The position numbers and the translations under genes were made by a program. Of a stretch of DNA of 49,214 nucleotides, positions 8,268 through 16,216 are shown one piece after another; position 1 is the first letter of the stretch; the number at the start of each line of letters is the position of its first letter. The notes below the pieces were generated by a model. It was not told the origin of the DNA, ran no database searches, and saw only the letters and a list, made by a program, of their open reading frames with translations. This DNA is from Clostridia bacterium BRH_c25 (GTDB lineage Bacteria > Bacillota_A > Clostridia > Lutisporales > Lutisporaceae), in NCBI GenBank assembly GCA_001515955.1, contig LOES01000050.1, positions 1-49,214 on the forward strand. Reading direction: 5' to 3'.

Positions 8268-10394
8268 CTATTTTTTCAACCTCCACACCGCCGAAGCCTT
8301 ACGCTCAACACTAATACCCTCAGTATTATCCTCATCCGTATATTTTACTTCCAGCACTTCCCCATCCTTAAGGCGGAGATTTGAATACCTGCTGCTGGTG
8401 CCGTTGACAGCCAAGGTACCGGTAAATATGCCGGTGTTTTTGCCTGTTTCCGTAAGAGAAAGCTTTAACATGGGCGGATTGCCGGCAATACCCACAAATA
8501 CAGTAATATTGTCCTTTTCATTAATATTCGCAGCCATATCCCAATCCTTTACAGTAATACCCACCTTTGCGTCATTTCCATAATAGCTGTCCCGGTCCAG
8601 CTTCAGCTCTGCATTCTGAGGATACCATTCAGCTGCGGTCTCAACAGCTCCAAAGCTATAATCCCCCTGATCTTCATATACAACATAAAATGTATCCCCG
8701 GCTGCAACTTTCAATTTATTAGTTGTCCGGCTCTCTTGTCTTCCGAAATATACCTGACCCTTGAACTGCCCTGAATCAGCCTTTGTCTCATTAATAGTCA
8801 CAGTGAATTCCGGCATCGAGTCACCGGATATTTTCACCTTCACACTGTCAATACTCTTTGGATTCCTGTTTGCTTCAGCATCAATAATGGTTATATTTGC
8901 ACAGGAATTATAACCGCTATAGCTGTCCTTATCCAGCTTTATCTCCGCTTTCTGGTGTGACCAGGTATATGTCCTGCTTATCTTAAGCGACTTACCCTCC
9001 GGCACCGTTGTATCATTATATGTGATTTTTATTTCATCCCCCTGGGAAACTATCAGAGTCACATCTCTTTTATCCTTGTCCTCAACCTGCCTGGTAGAAA
9101 AGTATAAGGTTCCCCTGAAGCTGCCCGAGGAGGCTCCTGTTTCCACAAGCCAGAGTGTCAGGCCTTTGCTGCTTGAGCCGGAGGTGATATTGACCGGCAA
9201 AGTATTCTTCTGATTGCTGATATCCCCATCGGGATCCTTTACAGTAATGGTTATACTGCCGTTCAAATCCGAGCCTTCCTCAGCGGAAGTGCTGATAACT
9301 CCTTCTACAAGCTGGAATTTGGCTGTCGCTTCAACAGGGACATTTTTTTTATTCATTTCGTTCCATTCATCATTATAAAGTACTTTAAAATCTGACTTGG
9401 GAGCTATTTTCAGTGTATTCCGGGCGGCATTGCTTGAATATGTGCTGAAGGAAATATCTGCGCTGAATATACCGCTGTCTGCTTTAGTTTCATAGAGCTT
9501 GACATATACTCCACCCGGATCAATATCGGATGTGACCTTTACATCCACTGTGTCTATGGAATCCGTTCTTTTGTTCATGTCTTTATCTGTTACAGTTATC
9601 TTACACTTGGAATTCAGTCCGCTAAAGCTGTCTTTACTCAACTTCAATACCGCAGTCTGAGGCTTCCATACTGCCACAGCAGTACAGAGCTTTCCGGAGC
9701 TGTTTAAATTTATATTGTCCCGGTACATAACAGTGATTTCATCATCATATTTGATACGCAGGCTGCCCTTCACCGAATCGGAAGGACCTGTTGTCAATTT
9801 TATATAGCCTGTGAATTCCCCCGAATTTGCGGCACTCTCCACCAGTTTAAGAGCTATGCCTTTAGAGTCGGAGGTTGATTTCACAAGCACCTGTACCTCT
9901 TCAACAACATTCCGCTGCACATTCAAGTCGTGATCTATGAGTGTAATCTTGGGCGAATCACCCAACCCCCGGTATTTATCAGCATTAAACTTGATTGTTG
10001 CATTATATGGCATCCAAAGTGCTTCAGCCGTCAAGCCCTCATACCGGACATGCAGCTTGGCAACATCCTTTACTATTATTGCTTTTTCCGCAGCATTGCC
10101 TGTATTAGAACTGAAGCGCACACTGCCTGTAAAAATTCCTGTATTCTTACCGGTCTCTATAAGAAATACATTGACTCCAAAGCTGTAATTTTCGGCAGTA
10201 ACCTTTGCTACCACCATATCAGCCGTACGTATATCCTTATTAAGGGAAGGAGCAGTCAGAGTAATCTTCATCTGCTCACTCAAACCCTTATATACCTCCT
10301 TGTCAAGCTTAAGCTCCATATTATCCTCCGCACACACGGAAGCAAAAAGCATAATAACAACAAAAAAGCACCCCGCCACATATTTTCCAACCAT
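8268..10394 (-). CDS. Secreted protein of six tandem beta-sandwich repeats
   Basis: A 708-aa protein with a signal peptide (MVGKYVAGCFFVVIMLF, cleavage near CAE at about residue 23). Six repeats of about 110-115 residues follow. Each opens with a LKLDKDSYxG-like strand, continues with ITVxDxDxN, and has an LxETxxxSGxFxG signature (for example VFLIETGKNTGIFTG and KLYETKADSGIF). The repeats look like Ig/fibronectin-type domains with acidic, possibly calcium-binding loops. There is no SLH or LPXTG anchor at the C-terminus, so it may be released or held by other means. It is the only large minus-strand gene in the left part. No enzymatic motif is seen; a structural or adhesive role is inference. 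Confidence 0.75.
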   Translation of the reverse strand: MVGKYVAGCFFVVIMLFASVCAEDNMELKLDKEVYKGLSEQMKITLTAPSLNKDIRTADMVVAKVTAENYSFGVNVFLIETGKNTGIFTGSVRFSSNTGNAAEKAIIVKDVAKLHVRYEGLTAEALWMPYNATIKFNADKYRGLGDSPKITLIDHDLNVQRNVVEEVQVLVKSTSDSKGIALKLVESAANSGEFTGYIKLTTGPSDSVKGSLRIKYDDEITVMYRDNINLNSSGKLCTAVAVWKPQTAVLKLSKDSFSGLNSKCKITVTDKDMNKRTDSIDTVDVKVTSDIDPGGVYVKLYETKADSGIFSADISFSTYSSNAARNTLKIAPKSDFKVLYNDEWNEMNKKNVPVEATAKFQLVEGVISTSAEEGSDLNGSITITVKDPDGDISNQKNTLPVNITSGSSSKGLTLWLVETGASSGSFRGTLYFSTRQVEDKDKRDVTLIVSQGDEIKITYNDTTVPEGKSLKISRTYTWSHQKAEIKLDKDSYSGYNSCANITIIDAEANRNPKSIDSVKVKISGDSMPEFTVTINETKADSGQFKGQVYFGRQESRTTNKLKVAAGDTFYVVYEDQGDYSFGAVETAAEWYPQNAELKLDRDSYYGNDAKVGITVKDWDMAANINEKDNITVFVGIAGNPPMLKLSLTETGKNTGIFTGTLAVNGTSSRYSNLRLKDGEVLEVKYTDEDNTEGISVERKASAVWRLKK

Positions 10395-10516
10395 AACTTA
10401 CCACACCACCCATGTAATAATCTAATTGAGAGTTTGTTCTTTAAGGACTATAATATTACTATAATATATATGGAAGAATATATAAACACCAAGATTACCC
10501 CAGAAATTATAATATT

Positions 10517-10560
10517 CCGTGCCATTCCCTGAAACAGACCTGTGTGACCTGTTACCCGTA
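10517..10560 (+). repeat. CCGTG-type array upstream of the six-repeat gene
   Basis: CCGTG at 10517, CCCTG at 10527, then ACAGACCTGTGTGACCTG followed by TTACCCGTA, ending at 10560. The second half duplicates 3176-3203. With the array at 8218-8263 it brackets the six-repeat gene. Confidence 0.6.
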
Positions 10561-10580
10561 CCCCTCGTCCTCCCACTTTA

Positions 10581-10609
10581 TTGTAATTATTTAACAATTA
10601 TGTTATAAT
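10581..10609 (+). promoter_or_regulatory. Predicted promoter
   Basis: TTGTAA (10581-10586) and TATAAT (10604-10609) with exactly 17 bp between them, about 30 bp before the ATG of the DUF1016-like fragment. It could also drive the four-helix gene at 10878. Confidence 0.6.
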
Positions 10610-10639
10610 TTCAATATGTTTATCCGGGGTAATTAAAGA

Positions 10640-10840
10640 ATGAATACCAAAAATGAGACATATTACTTGAAAAGTAAAGTTGGGGGAAGACAAAGTGAAC
10701 GATTTAAGCAAAGACTTTATTTAATGAAGCAGTTTTATGAGACTTATAAAAACAATGAATTTGTGTCAACACTGTTGACACAAATTAGCTGGTCTAATAC
10801 TATCCGTACCCTCAAAGCCTCGCTTAAATCTAGGGACTAG
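10640..10840 (+). pseudogene. Truncated DUF1016/YhcG-like N-terminal fragment
   Basis: The 66-codon frame has a plausible N-terminal DUF1016 (YhcG-type nuclease family) pattern: RLYLMKQFYETY followed by FVSTLLTQISWSN. Family members are usually several hundred residues with a C-terminal PDDEXK nuclease domain, which is absent here. The last codons (KSRD-stop) are supplied by the CTAGGGA heptamer array, so the gene was cut where the array begins. A perfect palindrome sits inside the frame at 10758-10786. It probably makes no functional protein. Confidence 0.55.
10758..10786. repeat. Perfect 29-bp palindrome
   Basis: AATTTGTGTCAACA and TGTTGACACAAATT are exact complements around a single C. 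It closely matches the palindrome at 7131-7163 and lies at the same place relative to the FVS-L-QI-W coding motif. Confidence 0.8.
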
Positions 10841-10853
10841 AGACTAGTGACTA
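10830..10853 (+). repeat. Heptamer array left of four-helix gene 2
   Basis: CTAGGGA, CTAGAGA, CTAGTGA and a partial CTA, in strict 7-bp steps from 10830. The same consensus, in the same orientation, recurs at 11328-11355 beyond the gene. Confidence 0.8.
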
Positions 10854-10877
10854 AAAATACTTTAGGAGGTTTATACC

Positions 10878-11249
10878 ATGAGCTCTACAGACTTTAAAAA
10901 GCTTAGCGTCTGGCAAAAATCAAAAGACCTGGCAGTAGACATATATAGAACGACAAATACAGGCAAGTTAGCAAAAGATTACGGCCTGCGTGAGCAGATG
11001 CAAAGGGCTGCGGTCAGCATTCCAAGCAATATAGCAGAAGGTAACGACAGAGAGTCAGAAAAGGAATTAATATATTATTTACATATTGCAAAAGGTTCAT
11101 TGTCAGAGCTAAGGACGCAACTTGAGATTGCTAAAGAAATTAATTATATAAATGAAGAAACATATTCCGAAATGGACATAAAATGTATAGAGGTCTCAAA
11201 GATGCTAGGTGGACTAATAAAGGCTCTAAAAAATAAATCTAGCAACTAA
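10878..11249 (+). CDS. Four-helix-bundle protein (S23 / 23S rRNA IVP family), copy 2
   Basis: A 123-aa paralogue of the protein at 4886, with a clear AGGAGG site before ATG 10878. Shared motifs include FKKLSVWQKSKDLAVDIYR, QRAAVSIPSNIAEGNDRES and a C-terminal helix of similar length. Same family comments apply: related to Avd and to rRNA-intervening-sequence proteins, function of solo copies unknown. It is bracketed by direct 7-bp arrays whose sequence (CTAGNGA) is unrelated to those around copy 1 (GTTNCGN), although the period is the same. Confidence 0.85.
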   Translation: MSSTDFKKLSVWQKSKDLAVDIYRTTNTGKLAKDYGLREQMQRAAVSIPSNIAEGNDRESEKELIYYLHIAKGSLSELRTQLEIAKEINYINEETYSEMDIKCIEVSKMLGGLIKALKNKSSN

Positions 11250-11264
11250 CTATCCAAAATGAGA

Positions 11265-11296
11265 TACAAATGGCACACAATTGTGTGCCACTTGTA
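11265..11296. repeat. 32-bp palindrome
   Basis: TACAAATGGCACACAA and TTGTGTGCCACTTGTA pair over 16 bp with a single mismatch and no loop. It lies 15 bases after four-helix gene 2. No T-run follows. Confidence 0.75.
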
Positions 11297-11327
11297 GCGA
11301 GGCATCCCCCCATAGCCCTACTTGAAT

Positions 11328-11355
11328 CTAGGGACTAAAGACTAGCGACTAGTGA
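11328..11355 (+). repeat. Heptamer array right of four-helix gene 2
   Basis: CTAGGGA, CTAAAGA, CTAGCGA and CTAGTGA in strict 7-bp steps. The bases just before both arrays are also alike (CTT-AAT-CTAGGGA), so the arrays share more than the heptamer. Confidence 0.8.
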
Positions 11356-11358
11356 CTG

Positions 11359-11407
11359 TGTAACAGAACAGAAAAATAGCGGCACGCTATTTTACAGTTC
11401 TGTTACA
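11359..11407. repeat. Long hairpin ahead of the S-layer promoter
   Basis: Arms of 23 bp (11359-11381 and 11385-11407) pair with two mismatches around GCA; the core is AAAATAGCG/CGCTATTTT. It follows the heptamer array directly and ends 16 bp before the -35 box of the S-layer gene. It could insulate that promoter from upstream transcription, or be the edge of the array cassette. Confidence 0.7.
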
Positions 11408-11422
11408 TATCCCTCCCACACA

Positions 11423-11451
11423 TTGACTATATATATAACAGTTGCTATAAT
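11423..11451 (+). promoter_or_regulatory. Strong predicted promoter of the S-layer gene
   Basis: TTGACT (11423-11428) and TATAAT (11446-11451) with 17-bp spacing and an extended -10 (TGCTATAAT). This near-consensus promoter is what a very abundant surface protein would need. The leader is about 60 nt. Confidence 0.8.
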
Positions 11452-11463
11452 GTGAAATAGGTA

Positions 11464-11489
11464 GCAGTCCCTCTACAGGGTGCTATAAT
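11464..11489 (+). promoter_or_regulatory. 5-prime leader hairpin and second TGCTATAAT box
   Basis: In the leader, GCA-GT-CCCT pairs with AGGG-TGC around CTAC (11464-11483). A second exact TGCTATAAT (11481-11489) overlaps its 3-prime arm. This may be a stabilising leader stem, an additional extended -10 promoter, or both. The ribosome site CGAGGAGG follows, 7 bases before the ATG. Confidence 0.4.
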
Positions 11490-11518
11490 AATTATTACAT
11501 ATCGAGGAGGTTGGTTAA

Positions 11519-14500
11519 ATGAAGAAGACACTTGCATTGGTCTTGGCACTTGCTATGGTATTCTCAACAATTACAGTAGCATTTGCAGAAGACACAATCG
11601 GTGCAGACGCTCAGGTTTGTGCAGACCTGGGAATGCTCAAAGGTGAGTCAGGCACAGTAGATGCAGCATATACTGCAACTGCTCCAACAAGAATACAGGC
11701 AGCAGTTATGTTCTTAAGACTTAAGGGTCTTGAAGCAGAAGCTCTGGCCTTCACAGGCGAAACTAATTTCGCTGATGCTGATAAAGCTGCTTGGGCAAAA
11801 CCAATAATGGCTTATTTGAAGGCTAACCCACAGCTTGGCTGGCAGGGTGACGGCACAAACTTCAACCCAACAGACAAAGTTACAGCACAGCAGTACTACA
11901 AGGTTATGCTTGAATCCCTTGGTTACAAGCAGAACACAGCTGAAGTAGTAGGCGACTTTACTTGGGAAAACGTAATAGAATTCGCAGCTGGCGTAGGCCT
12001 TTCAAAGGTTGCAGCAGTTGCTGATTTCACAATCAATGACCTTGCAGCAGCTACAGTAGAAGCTCTCAAAGCTACTGTAAAAGATGGCGACGCAACTCTT
12101 GTTGCTTCACTTATCGAAGCCGGCAAAGTAGATGCAGCTAAAGCAGAAGCAGCTGGTCTTTACACAAACGCAGTAACAACTACAGAAGCTAAGTTGGATG
12201 CTGTTTTAGCATCAGCTAATGACAAAGTAGAAGTTACATTTGACGCAGACGTTGCTAAAGCATTTGCAGAGAACGTTGCTAACTACAAAGTAGTTGTAAA
12301 GGGTTCAACAACTGCATTAGAAGTAAAAGAAGCTAAAGCTGTTAGCGCAACAGTAGTAGAACTTACTACAGCTGCACAGACTGCTGGTGCTGCTTATACT
12401 TTGACAGTTGATTCAGTATCTAAGAACTTTGCAGGTGTTGCAAAGATTACTGGTGCTCCTGAAGTTGATACAGTTAAGTGCATTGACACTGATACAGTTG
12501 AAGTTGTATTCAAGAAGGCTATGGACAGAGCATCTGTTGAAGATGTTGCCAACTATACTCTTAACAACAACGCAACTGTAAAAGCTGCTGAACTCTGGTT
12601 AGACCAGGATGACAGCAGAATGACTGTTAAGCTTACAACTGAAGGCTTAACTAACAACAAAGTATTCAAATTAAAGATTGAAAATGTTAAGTCAGCTGAC
12701 CTGGTAGCAATAAAGACAGTTGAAAAGAGCTTTGCTGGAGTAACTGATACAAAGGCTCCAACAATCAAAGGCAATGTTAAAGTAAAGAACAACCAGAGAA
12801 TCTGGATCACTTTCGATGACAAGCACGGTGTTGACAAGGAATCTGCTGAAAACATCGCAAACTGGGATATCGAAGGTCTTGCAATCAATAAAATCACTGC
12901 AATAGACGATGATGGCGATGACTATGGCTATTACGAAGTAGTAGAAATAGATACAGAGTCTATGGATTCCAACCACAAGTACACAGTTACAATTAGCAAT
13001 CTTGTTGATGGTTCAACCTCAAAGAATGCTATTTCCAAGGTTCTTACAAAAACTTTCTACGGCGTAGCGGTTGACAAGACAGCTCCTAAAGCCGGATCAA
13101 TCAGTGTTCTTGGTGATAACATGGTTGAAGTCATATTCACAGATACGAACAGAATAGATGCTACATCAGCAACTGATGTTAGCAACTACACATTCACTGA
13201 AGGCTTACAGGTTCTGAGCGCAAGCATAGTTAGGCCAACTAAGCCAGACGCTGTTCCTCTTGGAAAAACAGTTGTATTGACAACCTCCACAATGGATACA
13301 GATACAACTTACAAGCTCTCAATAGAAAATGTTGCTGACGAGTTTGGCAATGTTATGTCTAAGGTAAACAACAGATCGCTTCCAAGATCAAAGGGCGCAG
13401 ATATTGCTCCTCCAGCAGTTGAAAAAGTGGAGTGGATTGATAAGAATACTGTAAAAGTATACTTCAATGAAAGACTCGACGCTGACTCTGCTAATGATCC
13501 TGCAAACTATTCAATCAATGGTGATATAGGCGTAGTTAAGAAAGCTGAATTATCAGGAACTTCAGGCTACCTCAGAGTTGACCTCACAACACCGGATTTG
13601 ACAAACAACAAGGCATACAAAATTACTATTAACGGTGTTAAGGACAGACTTGACAATGAAATGGCCAATTACGTTGTAGGCTTCACTTCCGGTATGAAGA
13701 GTGCAGATACTGAAAGACCGGGAATCGATAACATCGTAGCTGTAAATGAAGACGAAGTAAGAGTTACATTTGATGAAGCTGTTGTAGCAGCAAGCACTGC
13801 CGCAATGACATTCACATATGGCACAGAAACAAGAAATGCAACGGTTGTAGGTCAAGGAGCACCTGTTTCACTCTATACAATCGATGACAATACTACAGTT
13901 GTATTCAAAGTAACTCCTGAAGCTATTACCAATGATACAATTACTACCAATGATTTAATAACAATTACTGCACTTAGCGGTGTAAAGGATCTTCATAACA
14001 ACAGTTATCTTTTAGATCCAGCTGATAAGCCGGAATTCTATGGTAACACAGATGATAATGACGCTCCTGAAGTAGTAGCTATTGATCAAGTAACTGTTAA
14101 GAAGCTGCAGGTTACTTTCTCAGAGCCTATTATAGCACCTGCAACAATTACTTCTGATGGAATAACTTTCACTGCAGAAGTAGACGAAGATGGAGATGAA
14201 ACTACAGATGCATTATCAGTACTTACATTGACTGCTGGTGTGATAGCATATGAAAAAGAGTTCAAGTTCGACTTCGAGACAGCTAACACTGTAACTGACT
14301 ATGTCGGCAAGCCAAGCAGTGACAAAGCATACGAGTATACAGCATACTTGGATGACGACGACAATCCAGTAATAGACTTTGTTGAAGCTGTAAGTACAAC
14401 TAAAGTTCAGGTTCACTTCAATGAATCCATTGCTACTGCTGGAACTTACATTATAGAAGATTCAGAAGGTAAACCAGTATCGCTTTCTAATTTGGTTGCA

Positions 14501-15313
14501 AAGGTTGACGGTGACGATGATACTATCGTAAACGTAACATTTACAAATAATGGACCAAGCTGGAGGGTTAAGCCCGGAGATGTCTTCACATTGATTCCAA
14601 AGACAGCTGCTAGAGACATAAAGGGTAATGCACTTGAAGACTTATCAGATTTGGAATTCGATTTTGTTGCATCTGCTGTAACAAATTACGATTACATCAA
14701 GGGTGTTACTATTACTGATGCTAAGACTATAGTAGTAGAACTTACCAGCGCATTTGACACAACTGTACTTGCTAATACATTAACTGTAAAAGCAAAAGGT
14801 ACTTCTAATGACTTGGTTAAGGCTAGTGGTTTATCAAATACAAATACAGCAAAAACAAAAGTAAAAGCTCAATTAATGACTCCGCTTATGGATGGCGTTG
14901 ACTATGTTGTTACTGTAGATGGTGCAGTTAAAGGTTCATTCACAGTTGAGGGCGTTCTCGGCGATGGCGGCGTTTCAGTAGATAGCAACATCGTTACATT
15001 CAGCGGATGGAACGTAAATGACTATGTAGTAAAAGTTGTTTATGCTAATGCTGAATACTTAGTATTACCTGTTGATACTACTACACCTGCTGATGGAGAA
15101 GACAGCTTCAGTATTGCAACACTCTATCTGTATGCTACACCAACAACAGCTGTAGTAATGCCGGCAAATGCATCATATGTTGTAGAAGTATATAGAACTA
15201 ATGAAGCTATTGCGGATACATCATACAACGATGCAACAACCTATAAGGCAGCAATTGATGACGGCGTTAATACGAAGTACGAAGATGCTCCTTTGTACTC
15301 TTTGAAGAAGTAA
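11519..15313 (+). CDS. Large S-layer-type surface protein
   Basis: A 1264-aa protein with a textbook signal peptide (MKKTLALVLALAMVFSTITV, cleavage after AFA at about residue 23). An N-terminal region of about 190 residues resembles diverged SLH modules (CADLGMLKGESGTVDA, ADKAAWAKPIMAYL, NPTDKVTAQQYYKVML) and would bind the cell-wall polymer. The rest is a chain of Ig-like (SbsA/Big-type) domains with recurring VxVTFDEAV-xx-ANYT and LTTxDLTNNKxYKI-type strands. Codon choice is strongly biased and uniform, as in highly expressed genes. Its strong promoter and terminator make it a single-gene unit. It is a candidate acceptor for the glycan made by the island downstream, by position only. Confidence 0.85.
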   Translation: MKKTLALVLALAMVFSTITVAFAEDTIGADAQVCADLGMLKGESGTVDAAYTATAPTRIQAAVMFLRLKGLEAEALAFTGETNFADADKAAWAKPIMAYLKANPQLGWQGDGTNFNPTDKVTAQQYYKVMLESLGYKQNTAEVVGDFTWENVIEFAAGVGLSKVAAVADFTINDLAAATVEALKATVKDGDATLVASLIEAGKVDAAKAEAAGLYTNAVTTTEAKLDAVLASANDKVEVTFDADVAKAFAENVANYKVVVKGSTTALEVKEAKAVSATVVELTTAAQTAGAAYTLTVDSVSKNFAGVAKITGAPEVDTVKCIDTDTVEVVFKKAMDRASVEDVANYTLNNNATVKAAELWLDQDDSRMTVKLTTEGLTNNKVFKLKIENVKSADLVAIKTVEKSFAGVTDTKAPTIKGNVKVKNNQRIWITFDDKHGVDKESAENIANWDIEGLAINKITAIDDDGDDYGYYEVVEIDTESMDSNHKYTVTISNLVDGSTSKNAISKVLTKTFYGVAVDKTAPKAGSISVLGDNMVEVIFTDTNRIDATSATDVSNYTFTEGLQVLSASIVRPTKPDAVPLGKTVVLTTSTMDTDTTYKLSIENVADEFGNVMSKVNNRSLPRSKGADIAPPAVEKVEWIDKNTVKVYFNERLDADSANDPANYSINGDIGVVKKAELSGTSGYLRVDLTTPDLTNNKAYKITINGVKDRLDNEMANYVVGFTSGMKSADTERPGIDNIVAVNEDEVRVTFDEAVVAASTAAMTFTYGTETRNATVVGQGAPVSLYTIDDNTTVVFKVTPEAITNDTITTNDLITITALSGVKDLHNNSYLLDPADKPEFYGNTDDNDAPEVVAIDQVTVKKLQVTFSEPIIAPATITSDGITFTAEVDEDGDETTDALSVLTLTAGVIAYEKEFKFDFETANTVTDYVGKPSSDKAYEYTAYLDDDDNPVIDFVEAVSTTKVQVHFNESIATAGTYIIEDSEGKPVSLSNLVAKVDGDDDTIVNVTFTNNGPSWRVKPGDVFTLIPKTAARDIKGNALEDLSDLEFDFVASAVTNYDYIKGVTITDAKTIVVELTSAFDTTVLANTLTVKAKGTSNDLVKASGLSNTNTAKTKVKAQLMTPLMDGVDYVVTVDGAVKGSFTVEGVLGDGGVSVDSNIVTFSGWNVNDYVVKVVYANAEYLVLPVDTTTPADGEDSFSIATLYLYATPTTAVVMPANASYVVEVYRTNEAIADTSYNDATTYKAAIDDGVNTKYEDAPLYSLKK

Positions 15314-15332
15314 TAACTAGAGCAAAAGGAAA

Positions 15333-15358
15333 GGGCAGCGAAAGCTGCTCTTTTTTTT
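15333..15358 (+). terminator. Intrinsic terminator of the S-layer gene
   Basis: GGGCAGC / GCTGCTC stem with a GAAA tetraloop (15333-15350), followed by eight T residues (15351-15358). Confidence 0.95.
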
Positions 15359-15474
15359 ATGTGCGCCTGCATAGATGCAATCTAAATGTAAGCGTCAAAA
15401 ATAACACACATGGTAGAATTCATACCGATATGAGATAATGCATCAAAGATTTAAAATCGGAGGTGCATTTTTCA

Positions 15475-15789
15475 TTGAACTACAACGAAAACAGACAGAT
15501 GTGGATGACCAGAGTGGCTTCATTCCGTGAAAGCGGCATGAGCCAATCCCAATGGTGCAAGGCAAATGAAGTAAGCTTGACTGCGCTCAGATACTGGTTG
15601 AGAAAGCTGAAATCCAGCAGTTATTCTGAGGAGGAAACTGAAACCTTTGAATTTGCGAGTCTTAATGTTCCTGGTACATGTTCTGCTAAAAGCATCACCT
15701 TAGAAGTCGGAGCAGTTAAAATCCTCCTATACAGCGATTTTGACGAAACACTACTGTTGAAAACCATCAAGACATTGCAACAGACATGA
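15475..15789 (+). CDS. tnpA: IS66 accessory protein TnpA
   Basis: About 104 aa. The GGAGG at 15459-15463 overlaps the GTG at 15463, so TTG 15475 (spacing 11) is preferred. It has a Trp-rich helix-turn-helix-like N-terminus (FRESGMSQSQWCKANEVSLT, then ALRYWLRKL) typical of IS66 OrfA. The stop codon overlaps the ATG of tnpB, as usual in the family. Confidence 0.85.
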   Translation: MNYNENRQMWMTRVASFRESGMSQSQWCKANEVSLTALRYWLRKLKSSSYSEEETETFEFASLNVPGTCSAKSITLEVGAVKILLYSDFDETLLLKTIKTLQQT

Positions 15790-16142
15790 TTAATCAGTTA
15801 CATGTGGAAAAAGTCCATCTTGCTTTAGGCCCTACCGACCTTCGGAAGTCAGTAGATGGACTCGCGCTTATTGTCCAGCACATTCTGAAGATGGATCCCT
15901 TTTCAACCCATCTCTTTGCATTTTGCAACAGGCGTCAAGACAAGATAAAAATATTAGTATGGGAAAACAACGGACTCTGGCTTCACTATAAACGCCTTGA
16001 GAAGGGCACCTTTAAATGGCCTTCAAAAAAAGACAGTCCCTCGCTGTCACTTTCTGAAAGAGAATTCCGGTGGCTGCTAGACGGAATGAGTATCCATCAG
16101 GAATTAGCACACAAGCCGGCATTGGAACGGATTTTGATCTGA
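15786..16142 (+). CDS. tnpB: IS66 accessory protein TnpB
   Basis: A 118-aa protein starting at ATG 15786, which overlaps the tnpA stop by three bases (ATGA). It shows the IS66 OrfB hallmarks LGPTDLRKSVDGLALIVQ, FAFCNRRQDKIKILVWENNG and KGTFKWP. Length is normal for the family. It is needed for IS66 transposition in elements studied, but its biochemical role is unclear. Confidence 0.9.
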   Translation: MINQLHVEKVHLALGPTDLRKSVDGLALIVQHILKMDPFSTHLFAFCNRRQDKIKILVWENNGLWLHYKRLEKGTFKWPSKKDSPSLSLSEREFRWLLDGMSIHQELAHKPALERILI

Positions 16143-16216
16143 AGGAAGTTGAGAAAATCTTGAGTTTTCAGTGGATTAGGGCTTTTTTGCCATGTCTTTT
16201 GTGTTACAATAGAGAC

